From the NCBI GenBank assembly GCA_014529385.2, contig CM043952.1:150873057-150937056 (forward strand): a stretch of DNA of 64,000 nucleotides. Direction: 5' to 3'. Position numbers and translations under genes: made by a program. The stretch's first letter is position 1, and the number at the start of each line of letters is the position of its first letter. Source of the DNA: Adiantum capillus-veneris (lineage: Eukaryota; Streptophyta; Polypodiopsida; Polypodiales; Pteridaceae). Shown one piece after another: positions 1-11,600 of this stretch. The notes beneath the pieces were generated by a model. The model did not search any database. It saw nothing but the letters and a program-made list of their open reading frames with translations, and had not been told where the DNA came from.

Positions 1-27
1 TGCTGCTAATATTCCCCCCCTCCTCGC
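1..27 (-). repeat. Polypurine tract and first bases of the 3' LTR of A
   Basis: On the minus strand, 27-12 reads as a purine run (GCGAGGAGGGGGGGAA), the usual plus-strand primer next to a 3' LTR. Bases 11-1 then read TATTAGCAGCA, close to the LTR start seen at 29609. The rest of the LTR would lie to the left of the window. Confidence 0.6.
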
Positions 28-281
28 CTGTGTCGTCCCTTGACACAGCTTTATGGGCTGAAGTAGTCTTCGGGTTGATGGCGGGCGAGGTGGTCTTTAA
101 GTGCTTCCAGTGCCTTTTGGTATCTGATTCTTCATTCTTTGTCAGGCACTTGCAAAAATTGCATGGTGACTTGGTTTTCCAGTTCCATTGTTGAGTAGCC
201 TACTAATCTGGATGTGAGGTTGCTTATCATCGGTGCAAATATCTTCGTTCGCCAGGTGAAGAATTTAGTGTAGAATGCTTC

Positions 282-3200
282 TTAAAAGGCTAGCATATTA
301 TGCGAGGGCAGGAACATGCATCTGGCATAGAATCCGTAAAGGATTTCTTCTGAAGGTTGCCCACTCATATCGTAACGTAAGCCTTTGTTTCCTTCCAAGA
401 ATGAGAGCCATGGAGCTCCTGTCTGCTCAGGCTCATTGAAAACTTGTATGCATGTGAGTAGCATCCTGCATATCTTATATAGCATTGCACAAGAGAGATT
501 TGGCAGACTCTTGAAGAATGACATGGCGCTCATTAGGGTTTTCACCATGTATTCCTCTGTCGCTTGGCCTCTCTCTGGAGCTAGTAGCCTGGGGAAGTTG
601 AGCCAAGTTGGCCTCTTCTTCAGCACTGCTTCATGCGCTTGCCATGTCCTTACTCTAGGTACAAAATAGAATGTCGGATCTCTTTGTAAGGCTGCAGGTG
701 CTCTTGTGAACAGAATCACGTATCTCGGATTCTTGTTCAGCCAACTTAATTGCCACTTTGGGTGTTCTTTATCTGCGCCATCTTCTTGCATATCCTTGTA
801 CAGCCTTTCTTTTACCTGTAAAAGTTCTACTTTGATGAGAGGATACGGTAAGGATAGTTGGTGCCATTGAGAGTTAATTTGATTGGGAGTGAGTTGAGTG
901 ACATTGACAGAGTGTAAAACTCTCAACTCCCAATCCATAGCCGCCTTCCACTTCTCATCCACCTCTAAGGTGATCTTCTCTTTCAATGCGTCTTCTTCAG
1001 ATTTTGATAGCTAGACCATTGGCACTGTATCTTCGTCTGTGACGTGAACCTGAAAATCTTCATCACCACTCGGCTCTGTTGTGGACTGCATCTCAAACTC
1101 AGCAAACAAGAACGAGGGAATGTCTATTTGGGGCGGCTCTGAAGTGCTTGCCTCTTCCTGCGTGTCTGGCCTTCCATCTCTGAGGAGCTTTATAAGTTTG
1201 AGTTCTGCTATCTCCTTTAGGAGCTCCTCCTCTCTTTGAACCCGCATCAATGCCAGGTCTTTGCGATGTGACTGTTTGAGCTTTAATTCCAGTTCTAAAT
1301 CCTTGTTTTTCTTTTCAAGTGCTTTGTACACTTCATTAGTTCCCTTGATCGAGGCCGCGGCTGGATTTTCTCTGATTTGCCACAAGAAAATGGCATGATC
1401 ATTGATTCTCTGTTCGGAATATTGCAGAGAAGCATTGGCTACATCTAATTGCACTTGAATTATATGAGCTAACAGAGAGGTGGTAAGAAGTTCATCCGTG
1501 ACTTCTGTCAGTTGCTCGTCTTTTACCTTGCAGGCATCAGATAATTTTGTGAGGAGGTCACCTAACTCTGCCATTTCTTTTTGTTGTTTATCCCTGGCTA
1601 TCTGATTCTATTCCGCCTCTGTCTTTAGCTGCTGCACTTGCCTTTGGAGATCAGTGATGATAATTATCCTGTCTTCAAGCTCTCCTTGAAGAGCGTCGAT
1701 TACCATTTCTAGTTCCTTGGCCTTTGTGCTGCGGTTTAAGGCTGTTGAGCGGGGTTTCTCCGTCATGTCTTGCATCTGCCTTGCATACTCGTTTACTTGT
1801 AAAATCACCTCATCGTTTGATTGCCACTCCTCCTGTCTTACCAGTTGGGATGTGCTTGTAGCCTCATGTGTTGCTTCTTGCTGCATTGTAATTGTTGGTG
1901 GTTCTGTGGAGGTAGATGGTCGTTCTTCTTCTTGGTCATCATGAGGCTTTGATGCCTCGGCAATTTCTAGCTGAGTAGTTGATGGTGTGGTCTCAACTCT
2001 TACTGTCTCTTCAGGTGCTGGCCTTTCTGCCAGGCTCTGGCTCGGGTGCCGTTTCATGTGTAGTGGTATTCTCTTTTTCCGTATCTACTTCCTTATCAGT
2101 TTCTTCCACCGGCTTTTGAGTTTCTTCTGCTACCTGCTCCGGTTTTGGCTCAGCTTCTTTTTCCTCATGTCCTTTGGTGTGGTCAGTTTTTTGTGCAGAT
2201 TCTGATCATTGGGTGGATTCGAAATCTTTTTCTTTTTCAATCTCTGCTTCTTCATTGGTACCTTGTACTGGTGGTGATGGTGGTGGGCTAGGTATGGGAT
2301 GGTCCTATTGTTCTGGCAGTGGTGAGGTGGGTCGGGGAGATGCCTGGATTTGCTCTTGAGTAGCCGTTTCCTTAGCTTTCTTTGAAGCTTCTTCTACCTC
2401 TTTCAGCTTTAGGGCTTCGGCCTCTTGGTACATTCTTTCTAAAGAATATGTTGGATTATCTACCTCTTTTCTTGTATGATGATTTGTTTGAGGTCCTTTC
2501 AGTCCTCTGGGTACCCACTTTTTTGGGTCCTTTCCTTGTGCTTGCCTACTGCGCTGGTAAGCCTCTTTTTCTCTTTCGAAACATGCTTGTTTTTTAGATG
2601 GCTCCTCTTGGTGGGCAACCACAGCTTTCCTCTTCATCTCTTCCCTCCGAGCTCTCTTTTCTTCATTGTCAGAGATCTCGCTGCTATGCCGCTCTAGTGA
2701 ACTGTCATCTGATTCATCACCTGATTTAAAAGATCTTTTACTTGATCTTGTAGCTCTTGGAGAGGGTTGTGCTGCCAAGATCCATGTATTCTGATTAGGG
2801 GCAAGCTGTAGGTTGTCAGCCATGCTGATGGCATGATAGGCTATTCTTGTCAACACTTCTTGTGCGCCCAAGTATGTTATTTTACACTCCTTCTTGGTGC
2901 CCTTCAAGGTTGTCAAGACATACTGCACGTGGTCCACAGGCTGCCTTGTTGTTGACTTAAGAACCTGAGTGAAGGTGTGGCCACTGCGTGATTTGGTGTC
3001 GTGTACCTTGGTGGCCTTTCTGCCAGAAAATGGAAGTGTTGATTGTACAAACGGGCTGGCTCTTCCACCTGTTTGTGGATAAGATCGGCGAATGTAGCCG
3101 CGGTTGTTTCCTTGATAAATGTGCCTATGGTTTTCATGTCTCTTGCCCACATGGTCATTCCTTCAGTGGGCAGTCTGAGTGCCTCTACCACTATTTCTTT

Positions 3201-3607
3201 TGTAATTACTACCTCCACCTTGTTCCCTTGGGTATTTGATATCTAGGCGGTGCCGTCTTCTTTGATTGTGGACAGAAGCTCGTCAGCTTTCTGAAAGTCC
3301 ACTCTGCAAGGCTCTTGTTCGTAGAAATGTCTGAGCCCCAACCTGCGGTTAGCCTCTTTGGTTTTTGGCTTTGCAACTATATCATAGACCTCTTTAGGCA
3401 GGAGTTGCAACTCCATCTGATGCCCTTCTTCACTCTTGAATCTGCTAGTGAAGACCGTAGTGTGGTGCTCTTCCAGCTGTTCTTTAGAAAGATAGGATGC
3501 CTTTACCGCTTTGATTAACTCGGGGTCTAGTTGATACGGGGGCAGTTCTTGTAGTTTCTCTTTTTGGTTTAGCTTCTTCTTGGCCTTCTCCACTGCTTGC
3601 ATTGCTC
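282..3607 (-). pseudogene. Extra ORF of element A, between pol and the 3' LTR; unknown function
   Basis: About 1,100 codons in sense with pol, broken by a few in-frame stops (e.g. at 3243, 1608 and 1011) and at least two frame changes (about 2990 and about 2100). Three parts can be seen. An N-terminal globular part (3602-2700) includes VVITKEIVVEALRLPTEG and resembles, at the level of style only, plant-mobile-domain or putative plant transposon proteins. A long charged middle (2700-1020) is rich in E, K, Q and T with likely coiled coil. A C-terminal globular part of about 230 residues (986-282) is rich in W, P and F. No catalytic motif was recognised. A good splice acceptor (CACTGAACAG, with TGCTAAC upstream) lies just before 3607, so the first exon may be at 5057 and above. 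Extra sense ORFs in this position are known in some large plant gypsy elements, but this one could not be assigned. Confidence 0.6.
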
Positions 3608-5056
3608 CTGTTCAGTGAATAGAGTGCAATGTTAGCAGATTTGTCGGATTTTTTTATGGAATATCCTTTCAGACTAAAATGTTGATAATCTGGTCCAAAT
3701 TGCTTCAAATCAATTTTTGAACAAGCAAAGATGCATAAAATCATGCAAGGAACAAAATTGTATGGTCAAAACAAAAATTTGCAACCAAAGTAAATAATCG
3801 TGATTATTTACAGTTGAGGAAAACTTTCAACTTTTTGCAAACTTGGTTTTAAATAGGCTTGAAGAATATACCAAATACATGCTCTGAGGGGAATATGGGC
3901 TTCTTTGGATGCACAGGTTGAAAATGGTACCAGATTTTGGCTTTAGGTCTCTGAAACAGTAGATATAAAGAAAATTTGAGATTTTGAAATCCAAATTGAT
4001 TCAAAGTTGGCTAGTGGGCTTATCACAACATGTACGTCTTTGGATGTATGATGGCCAAATATCAAAATTCCCCAGTTTTGACCAAAAAGTAAATAATCGC
4101 GATTATTAACTTTTCTTCCAAAATTGACATTTTTTTGCACAAACTGGTTCTAGGCATGGTATAGACCTTGGGTATGAGATATGAGGTGATTTGGATCAAG
4201 AAAAGTTGTCCATAACCCAAAATTTGGCTTGCAAAGACTTCTTTGCGTTTTTTGGTAATTTTACAAGTAATGGGTGGTCATTTTGGCTCATACTTGATTT
4301 TTGGCATGTAATAGGTGTTTACACATGATAGGTTAGGTGATTTGACAATTTCCAAGCAAAACTGATGCAAAAGTAAATAATCGCGATTATTTACAACAGT
4401 GACAAAAACTTTGCAAAACCCACAAATTTTGACCTAGACATGGTTCATACACCTAATTCAAGTCCTAAATTGAATTTGGTCAAGTTTGGTCATGCCGGCA
4501 TCACTTTGTGCTCTATCGACTCTGAAATCACCATTTTTTAATGATTATTCTGTCTGTTGGGTTGGTCGGTCAACTTTGAGGCTTTGGACTTGTCCGTAAC
4601 ATAGTTGTGAAGCCACCTGTCCAATTCTGGCTCATTTGGAGTCAGTTTGGCCTCGTATGTCAAATTTGACGCTTTGTAACCTTCGAGCCGTTTTCTGCTT
4701 TTTGAGGGCTTTGCTTGATGGATTTCACCAAACCAATCATATACATTGTATATGAACCTCATTAGCAAGCCATCTGTGGAGTCAGGTCGAAATTCTGGCA
4801 TTTGCCAAAAACCTAACTTTTCTACTGGGGACCCCCTTGACCCCAGCCGAATGGTCATCTGATGGTATAGAAAGGTTCTATTATGTTAGGGCATGCTATG
4901 GTTCAAATCCCATCCGATTTGGTCAAGTTGGCAGGCTGCTATGGTCAGTTTTAGGTCGTAGGTCTTCGTGCACTGCTCAGTTTCTAGGGTTTTTTCTAAG
5001 GCTTTAGACTAGCTACCGGCTGTACAAAATGGATCATTATCGAGTAAAGAACTTAC
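3608..5056 (-). other. Putative intron/spacer before the extra ORF of A, with palindromic repeats
   Basis: On the minus strand a consensus donor (GAGGG|GTAAGT, boundary 5057/5056) faces a consensus acceptor (TTCACTGAACAG, boundary 3608/3607). Joining them places an ATG (5063-5061) in frame with the codons at 3602 and below. The interval is AT-rich, has no recognisable protein, and carries three copies of the palindromic motif annotated at 3790-4394. Splicing is an inference from sequence signals only. Confidence 0.4.
3790..4394. repeat. Three-copy palindrome array, about 290-bp spacing (spacer of A)
   Basis: Copies at 3790-3811, 4089-4110 and 4373-4394. The last contains the 20-base self-complementary core TAAATAATCGCGATTATTTA flanked by G and C. 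The other two differ by one or two bases. Each copy is followed by similar text (TTTTGCAAA..., a CATGGT-like word), so the unit looks like a degenerate tandem repeat of about 285-300 bp. The same motif recurs in the leader of A at 27171-28127. Confidence 0.85.
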
Positions 5057-5817
5057 CCCTCATGTCTCGTGTGAGACGGCGTTGAAAAGATCAACTGTGG
5101 GCTCCGGAGATGTCGCACGAAAGAGGTCGAAATCTCTCTCTTCAAAGGCTCCAAGTGGAAATGAGGTGGTTTTAGCCTACCATGGATATCTATACCTGGA
5201 CTTCCCGAACCAATTTTCCCTAGATTCCCCCGCTAGTTCTACTAGACCGTGAAATCTATGTTAGACTCAAAAATTTCTCTGATTGGATTCCTATGGCTCA
5301 TTCTGCAAGAATTTTGCAAAAGTAGGCCTGGCCGCCTAATTTAAGCTTCTCACTTCCGTCTTCTGATTTCATTGAAATTTTGTGTTTGTCCGCCTTATCC
5401 TTCTGATCACCATCGTGTCTTCAATTTTTCCATCTGAGCTTCCCTTCTATTTATTATTGATTTTGACCTGTTTATTTGAAAAAATCAAAGAAAATAGCAA
5501 AATGCTCTAAAAAAGTAAAGTAAAAATCCAATAATTAAGAAAATCCCTTAGAAAACACGTCTTTATTTTTTTTTGTTGGATTTCTCCATGTTTAGGCCTC
5601 CCTGTCAGCAAAAATGATAAAAAAATACCCAAAAAGGACTATTTTTTATGATTTTCTGATAGTATATACACTATTTACACTCATTGCAAGATATTATCAG
5701 TGAATTTTTCCTTGTTGATGAATTATAAGGGCATTATTAGGTAAGTTTGCAAAAAATCACACGTTAACATCGAACTTACTCCTCCCTCTTCAAACATTGC
5801 CCTTAATTACTTAATAC
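5057..5817 (-). other. Non-coding stretch between the post-integrase region and the extra ORF of A
   Basis: AT-rich with no long ORF. At 5057-5175 the minus strand has open, coding-like sequence ending at the candidate donor, and it could be a 5' exon of the extra ORF. The segment at 5440-5800 is very A/T-rich with no recognised element. A purine run at about 5780-5800 was considered as a polypurine tract, but no LTR follows it. Confidence 0.35.
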
Positions 5818-7052
5818 TTAGCGCTCTTCCACCCCTCCTAGATGGCGTACTTCGGGACGACTGCATGCATGGGTTGAACAATTGTGTCTATGCATAGCCG
5901 TGATTGGCTCTACCATGTTATGAAGATCAATGCAATGCAAATCAATATGCTGTGCAAGAGCTGGGTCTTGAGTAATTAACTCAAGGGTTTTTGATGTCGA
6001 GGTTTGTTGCTGATGTCTTCCAAAGAGAAAATCTTGTAGCTTTTGTGCTCTCTGTTGGATTGTACCATCAGGGTGTTTTAGCATGCTGATTGCTTGAGCT
6101 GTTGGTAGCACTTTAGACTGTTGTCGAGCTTTTTCTCTCCATTGGTTATTCGGTTGGCTTGGTGTTGCATGGTGTGGTGGATTCTGTTGATACTGAACTC
6201 GCCACTACTTGATTGGTTTCATGGTTTGTGGAGAAGATAAGTGCTCCTTTTTCTTCCAAACCCTTTTCATGTTAGGTTCCTTGCTCGGAGATACTCGATT
6301 CTATGTTCGAATCCATGGAACCTTCTTTTGTTTCTTCGGTGAAGTTTCAGCACCCAAATCTGAATTGGTTTATCCTTAAGTTGTGCTTTTGGTACCCAAA
6401 TCTGCCTGACTCCTTGCATGCTACCTGTAGCATTTGATTGTCGAGGGGATGGAGAAGATTGGCTTCGTGGATTGGTCTACTGATTGCTCCTTTTTCATTC
6501 CTCCTTGGTTGCTGCAATTGGTACAATGAGTTTCCCTCCTTTAGGTGATAGCTTTAGTTGATTCGTATCCCAATCTGGTAATGCTTTGTATGTGCGCATC
6601 CAGGGAATTCCAAGAATCATCGTCTCATTCATGTGTTCATGTGGCAAGCATATAAACTGATGCGGACATGAACATCCATGTACTACCACGTTCAAGTTGA
6701 CTACTCCCCAATGTTGGAGTTGGATTCTTGTTGCATCCTTTGATTGTCGCTATTCCTATTGTCAATGCTTGACTTGTTGCCTTCTTTATGTGGAATAACT
6801 GACTGCATTCACTCTAGCTCTTGTGTCTACCAAAGCAATGGTGCTATGATTGTTGAGTTGTACTTTGACGCGCAAATCCATTCCATCTAACCAGTCGTCA
6901 TCTATTGAAACTACGTCTTTAGGTAATTCCCATTGTCGGTCATTTAGTTCAAAAGTGTTGATGGGAATCGGTATCTGTTGATACTTGAGAGCAGCTTTCA
7001 GCTTGAGTACCCAAAGCCTAGCTTCCTCTTGGGCTTCATCAATTACTTGTTG
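5818..7052 (-). pseudogene. Post-integrase region of A with a second retropepsin-like domain
   Basis: Directly continues the integrase frame after a TGA at 7053. The conceptual reading runs through an acidic segment (SIDDDWLDGMD) into a beta-rich segment and VDTRARV at about 6810-6830. This is an aspartic-protease active-site-like motif in which the G of D-T-G has become R. It ends with ILGIPWMR at about 6600, the position of the second conserved retropepsin loop (compare ILGRPFMR of the normal protease at 11330). Several stops follow. Further down is IWVPKAQL (WVPK at 6387-6398) and, near the end, a 97-residue ORF of unknown type (6111-5818). Retropepsins normally precede RT, and A has such a copy at 11550, so this would be a second one. 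Element F shows the same order, with an intact D-T-G-A. Confidence 0.6.
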
Positions 7053-8030
7053 TCATTTGATCTTCCTTTGTTTGGCTGCATGCATTCTTTCTAGCAAATC
7101 ATTGGTTAGTAGAAAATTGTATTTCTTTAAACGACATCCACTAATCCAATTAGCCATTGGTTCACCATCTAGGGTGGACAATTTTACTGCTCCACTTGGA
7201 GATACATCTTCAATTATAAATGGTCCGTTTCCCTTTTTCTTAAACTTGGGAATGTGTTGCTTAAGGGAATAGACTAGAACTAAGTCCCCTTTCTTGAAAT
7301 TTTTTGTGATCAAGTGGGAATCAAGAAACTGTTTTTGTTTCCGCTTTTGTGCATAGATATGAGCTACAGCAGTTAACCTTTGCTCGTCTAGCTTTTCCAA
7401 ATCTTCAAGTCTTTCTGACAATTCATGTCCAGTTCACTCAAGATTCTGTGCTACCCTTAATGTCGGCAATAGAAATTCTATTGGCAATGTGGCATCAAGA
7501 CCATAAACAAGGTTAAAGGGTGTAGCATTTAGAGTTGTTTTGAGTGAAACTCGATAAGCCTATAGAGCAACATGGAGATTCATTTCCCAGTTTGTCATTC
7601 CTGAACTAACCACTTTGGTCAGTACCGAGCTAAGAATTTTATTCGTATGCTCAGCTTGTCTGTTTGCTTGTGCGTGATAGGGAGGTGATTTGTTATGGAT
7701 GACCATAATCTCATTAAGCAAATACTCTATTACCTTATTGAGGAAATGAGTTCCCCGATCACTGACAATCTCTATTGGCAGTCCATATCTCGTGAATACA
7801 TACTCATATAAGAATGCAGTAGTGGTTCTGGCATCATTCTTTTGAGTCGCTTTAGCCTCGGTCCACTTGGTCAAATAGTCCGTAGCTACAATGATATATT
7901 GAGCTTGGGTTCTATAAGCAGGTGGCTGTATCGGTCCAACAAAATCTATACTCCATTTTGCGAAGGCTCTAGTCCCCATCATTGGCCTTAAGGGCATGAT
8001 GTATACTCGTGTTGGCATTTTTGCTCATTG
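7053..8030 (-). pseudogene. Integrase core and C-terminal domain, element A
   Basis: Retroviral-type integrase that would insert element cDNA. Catalytic motifs visible in order: WSIDFVGPI (first D), IEIVSDRGTHF (second D) and YHAQANRQAEHTNK (E). The C-terminal part (7421-7053) has FKKGDLVLVYSLKQ and GPFIIEDV, the usual SH3-like GPF/Y module, then DGEPMANWISGCRLK. A stop at about 7560 splits core from C-terminus, and the junction is degenerate around 7430-7560. No chromodomain follows; instead the frame runs on past a TGA into the second retropepsin-like region. Confidence 0.85.
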
Positions 8031-8530
8031 ACAAGCATCACACCTTCGAACATATTCTTTGGCATCTGCAAAAAGTGTTGGCCACCATATGCATGCCATC
8101 AAGATTGCTCTTGCGGTGGTCTCACTAGAAAAGTGACCTCTAGCTAATTCAGCATGTGCTTGTTCTATAATCGGAATATACTTGTTTTCATTTGCACAAA
8201 GATGCAAATGTTGATCTTTACCTCTCCGATACAATTGGTTCCCAATAAGAGCATAGTCTCTTACTTCAGTTTCAATTGCTCTTTGACGGCGTTTACTAAT
8301 ATCCTCAGGAAATGTTCGGCTCGATAAGTAAGTAACCAGATAATTACTCCACTTAGGAACAGGTGACATTTGAAACAATGTTACATGAGGAATGGGTGGT
8401 TGTTTTTGACATTAAGAGCAATATTTTACAAAAGATCTAACATCTCTCCTCATAGTCGGCCAAAATACTCCAAGTCTTAAGATTCGTTGCATAGTTTGGT
8501 CTTCCGCAAAGTGAATTCTTACTATGGTAA
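8025..8530 (-). pseudogene. Two consecutive H2C2 zinc-binding modules, element A
   Basis: Two H2C2-type integrase N-terminal domains lie in tandem. The first (about 8530-8400) ends GVFWPTMRRDVRSFVKYCS, then a stop, then CQ. Its first histidine region is degenerate (RIHFAED). The second (about 8200-8027) has AHAELARGHFSSETTARAIL, then WWPTLFADAKEYVRRCDACQ. Between them is a linker of about 60 residues including NQLYRRGKDQHLHLC, which parallels GRLYKRNQDGTFLLC before the first module, so the linker and zinc module look duplicated. One H2C2 module is the norm for gypsy integrases. Confidence 0.7.
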
Positions 8531-9434
8531 AATATGCTTGGTATTGTTCTTTTTCTTCAGGGTTAATACATAAAAGAAATGTCCCGTCTTGATTTCTTTT
8601 ATATAGCCTTCCAGCTAGTAATTGATACATAGCCAACTGCTCGATTAAATCAATTGTGATAGGAAGTGGTATTTGTGAATCCACTTGAGCTATTGTCATT
8701 AATGACACAATGATTTCCGACCATCTAGGTATCATTTCCACAGAGAACAAATAGGCATCTCGTAGATCATCGTCTACCCCTCTAGGTGACTTCCCTGAAA
8801 CAATTCTTGACAAATGATCTGCTCGTTGATGTGTAGTACTTTTTTTTACAACCACAGTGAATTCAAAGTTGAGAAGAATCATGAACCATCTCACTATTCT
8901 CCCTGTGTTGCATGGCTTGTTGACCAAATATAACAAAGCTTGGTGGTCCACAAAGAACACAAACTTGTTGGCTAATAGGTAATGTCTATACTTTTTAACG
9001 GCATAGATCATTCCTAGTCCTTCTCTTTCGGTGGTGGTGTAATTCTTTTCTGCCATGTTCAATTATCGGCTAGCATAAGAAATAGGAAAGTCAATTTTCT
9101 CATCTCCTGGTTGGGCTAGTATGCAACCAATAGCAAAGTTTGAAGCATCTATATGTACGTGGAATACCTTATCCCAATCTGGTGCTTTCAATATTGGAGC
9201 TGAGGTGAGAGCTTGCTTTAGCTTCATGAGGGATTCTTCACATGCCTCGGTCCATTCAAAGTGCGTAATCAAGCTATAGATGGGTTTTGCAATTATAGCA
9301 TACCTGTAGATGAACCGTTGGTAATATCCACAATGTCCCATGAAGGCTTGTACTCCTTTGACTGTTATTGGTCTAGGCAAATCAGCAATGACATGAATCT
9401 TCTCAATATCAGTAGCTATGCCATTTTTATACAC
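8531..9434 (-). pseudogene. RT connection and RNase H, element A
   Basis: The segment 9434-9200 has the gypsy RT thumb/connection text (ADLPRPITVKGVQAFMGHCG, YYQRFI). RNase H starts near 9180 (HVHIDASNFAIGCILAQ) and continues after a stop at 9063 with NYTTTEREGLGMIYAVKKYR, FFVDHQALLYLVNKP and HQRADHLSRI, covering the D-E-D-D pattern of gypsy RNase H. It degrades the RNA template during reverse transcription. Confidence 0.85.
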
Positions 9435-9560
9435 GATATGTCCAAGAATTTTCCCTTATCTTCCCATGAATGTGCACTTTTCAGGATTTAAGAAAATCCT
9501 TTAAAGTCTACATTTCTCGAATACCTTTTTGAGGTGTTCAAAATGATCAGCCCTGATTGA

Positions 9561-10646
9561 CTAATGTACGCATAGATCATCCATGTATACTTCTAAGAAT
9601 TTCCAAAGATACTCTTTGAAAGCATGGCTCATCAATGTCTGAAATGTGGCTGGAGCATTAGTTAACCCAAACGGCATAACCTGGTAGGCAAATATACCCC
9701 ATTCTATTGCAAAAGCAGTTTTATGCTGATCTTTTGGGTCAACCAAAAGTTGATTGTATCCCGAAAATCCGTGTAAGAAGCTATAAGCTTCTTTTCTTGC
9801 CACTTGTTCTAACACATGCTCAGTTATCGGAAGAGGAAAGTTTTCTCTAATGGTAGCTGCATTCACATTTTTTAGATTAACACACACTCGTAATTTTCCA
9901 TTTTTCTTACGTACTACCACAATTGGAGACACCCAATGTGTGTTCAATTTTGTAAATGAATTCAGCTTTAGTTTTTGAATCTCTTCTTTGATCTTCCTGG
10001 CATATGTTTCATTATAAGTGTATGGTCTCTGTCTACTTGGTTTCGCATCATCTCTCATGGGTATAGTATGTTGATAGATTTCTGGATCGACACCTTTTAG
10101 ATCCTTGTAAGACCAAGCGAAGATATCCCGGTATTCCTTTAACAAGCTCAACAAAAGCTTTTCTTCTTCTTCTGTTAGGTCATTTGCAATGTAAGCAGGT
10201 CTAGGCTCTTCTCCTGGTTCAGCCAAGTCTACCCTTTTAGCGTTTTCAGGTCCTTCATAAGACTCGCCTTGTTTCCGTAGTTCCCTAACAGGTTGTTCAA
10301 TTATGATTTTCCAATCTTGGAGAGTATACTTTTTGTAATGGGATGGAACATGCATTACATCCTTACCATCCTTTTCCGTGGTTTCCATTTTGGTTGTGTA
10401 TATCTCCTTTAGAGCTTTTTTCAACTCTTGATATTTCTTTTTCTGCTCGACTCTGGTCATGAGTGGTTTTTTATCCTGCGATTTTTCTTGAGTACCCTTC
10501 CTTGCTTTTCCCGATGTCTGAGACATTTCTGAGTTTCTGTTTAAAGGGTATCTGCTAGTTATTTTGTCCTTGACACAATCATTAGCATCTATTTGCATCA
10601 GGAATTGTGTTTTACTGGAGACTGATGGCATAGGTCGTGTTTTCAC
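9561..10646 (-). pseudogene. Reverse transcriptase, element A
   Basis: Open frame of 361 codons. A charged N-terminal linker (10646-10200) leads to the palm. Motifs: [85 protein letters not shown] and YMDD at 9587-9576. Most catalytic motifs are present, although the second-motif D (usually RxCxDYR) reads RVCVNLKN. A stop right after YMDDLCVH and a frame change separate it from the RNase H part. It copies element RNA into cDNA in the particle. Confidence 0.9.
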
Positions 10647-10732
10647 TATATTGGTGTCTCTCTTTTGTCTATACCATTTTTGTCTTCTTGATTTCTGGTT
10701 TGGAAAGTCAAAAAACTTTTCCTCCCCTCCCT

Positions 10733-11600
10733 TTAAGAGTAACTACCTATTGTATGCTCTTTTTCTGACCCCGAATCTTCTAAGGTAGCTGAGTGTTCAT
10801 CTAACTCATCAGTTGCAATGTCATAGAGGTCCGAAAAGACTTGTTGATCTTTCATCAAGTCCTTGGGTTTCTCATCTTTGTTTTCAATGTTGAGGACTGA
10901 CATCATTTGGATGGGAATTATGGCATAGCCATCCTCATTGCAAAATTGAGTAGGCATAGATGTATTCACACATACATCCATTGTCGCTGAAATTTGAGTC
11001 CACTTGAATGGTTCGAATAAATGATCTGGAAAGGGTTCAGGTATGTAGGCTTCGTCTGTACAATCCCTTTCTAGGATACAATCCTCTCGTCTTAAACTTC
11101 CATTTTTTGAAGCTTTGCACATCCAAATAGGAGTGTCTTTGTTTAACCAGGATGGGAGTTTAGTTTCAGCCGAAGAGACTGAATCAAACTCTTGGATGGG
11201 TGTTTTCAAGATATCTCTATAAGTGTGGTCTTTTACATTGACTCTTGTTATAGATCCTACCTGCTTCAAGTACAAATAGTTGTTTTCCCAATCTTGGATA
11301 AGCTGTACCTGTCGCATGAAAGGTCTTCCCAATATGATTTCATAGTTGAACTTTTTCCCAAAGTCTACTATGGCAAAAGTGTGTTGATATTCAATTTCAT
11401 AGGAATTGACTATCACTTTTTCAAGTAGCCCTAGTGGTCTCTCAATGTGTCCGTCAGCCAACTGCAGTTTCATTCGCGTTTGTCTAATGGCTGGTTGTCC
11501 TCAGAATTCCCATACTGCTTTAGTGGCTATGGCTATGCCAGCTCCACTATCCAGTATTTCCATGGTTTCAATGTCATCTTATTTCACTGAGAGGGTGGTG
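10733..11600 (-). pseudogene. Canonical retropepsin (protease 1), element A
   Basis: The active site ILDSGAGIAIATKAVW is at about 11555-11510 (D-S-G at 11551-11543), followed by QLADGHIERPLGLLEK and the second loop IILGRPFMR at about 11330. One stop lies just after the active site (about 11500) and another before it (11579). A C-terminal extension of about 150 residues (to 10733) of unknown role includes DVCVNTSMPTQFCNEDGYAI. It would cleave the gag-pol polyprotein. Confidence 0.85.

Noticed and set aside
4538-4858. 106-codon minus-strand frame in the spacer of A
   Set aside because: Lies within the putative intron, has no recognisable domain, and its neighbourhood is repeat-derived.
5440-5800. 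Possible LTR between the post-integrase region and the extra ORF of A
   Set aside because: A purine run and a TGTTAACG word are present, but there is no match to the LTR at 28702-29609, no end with a primer site and no second copy.
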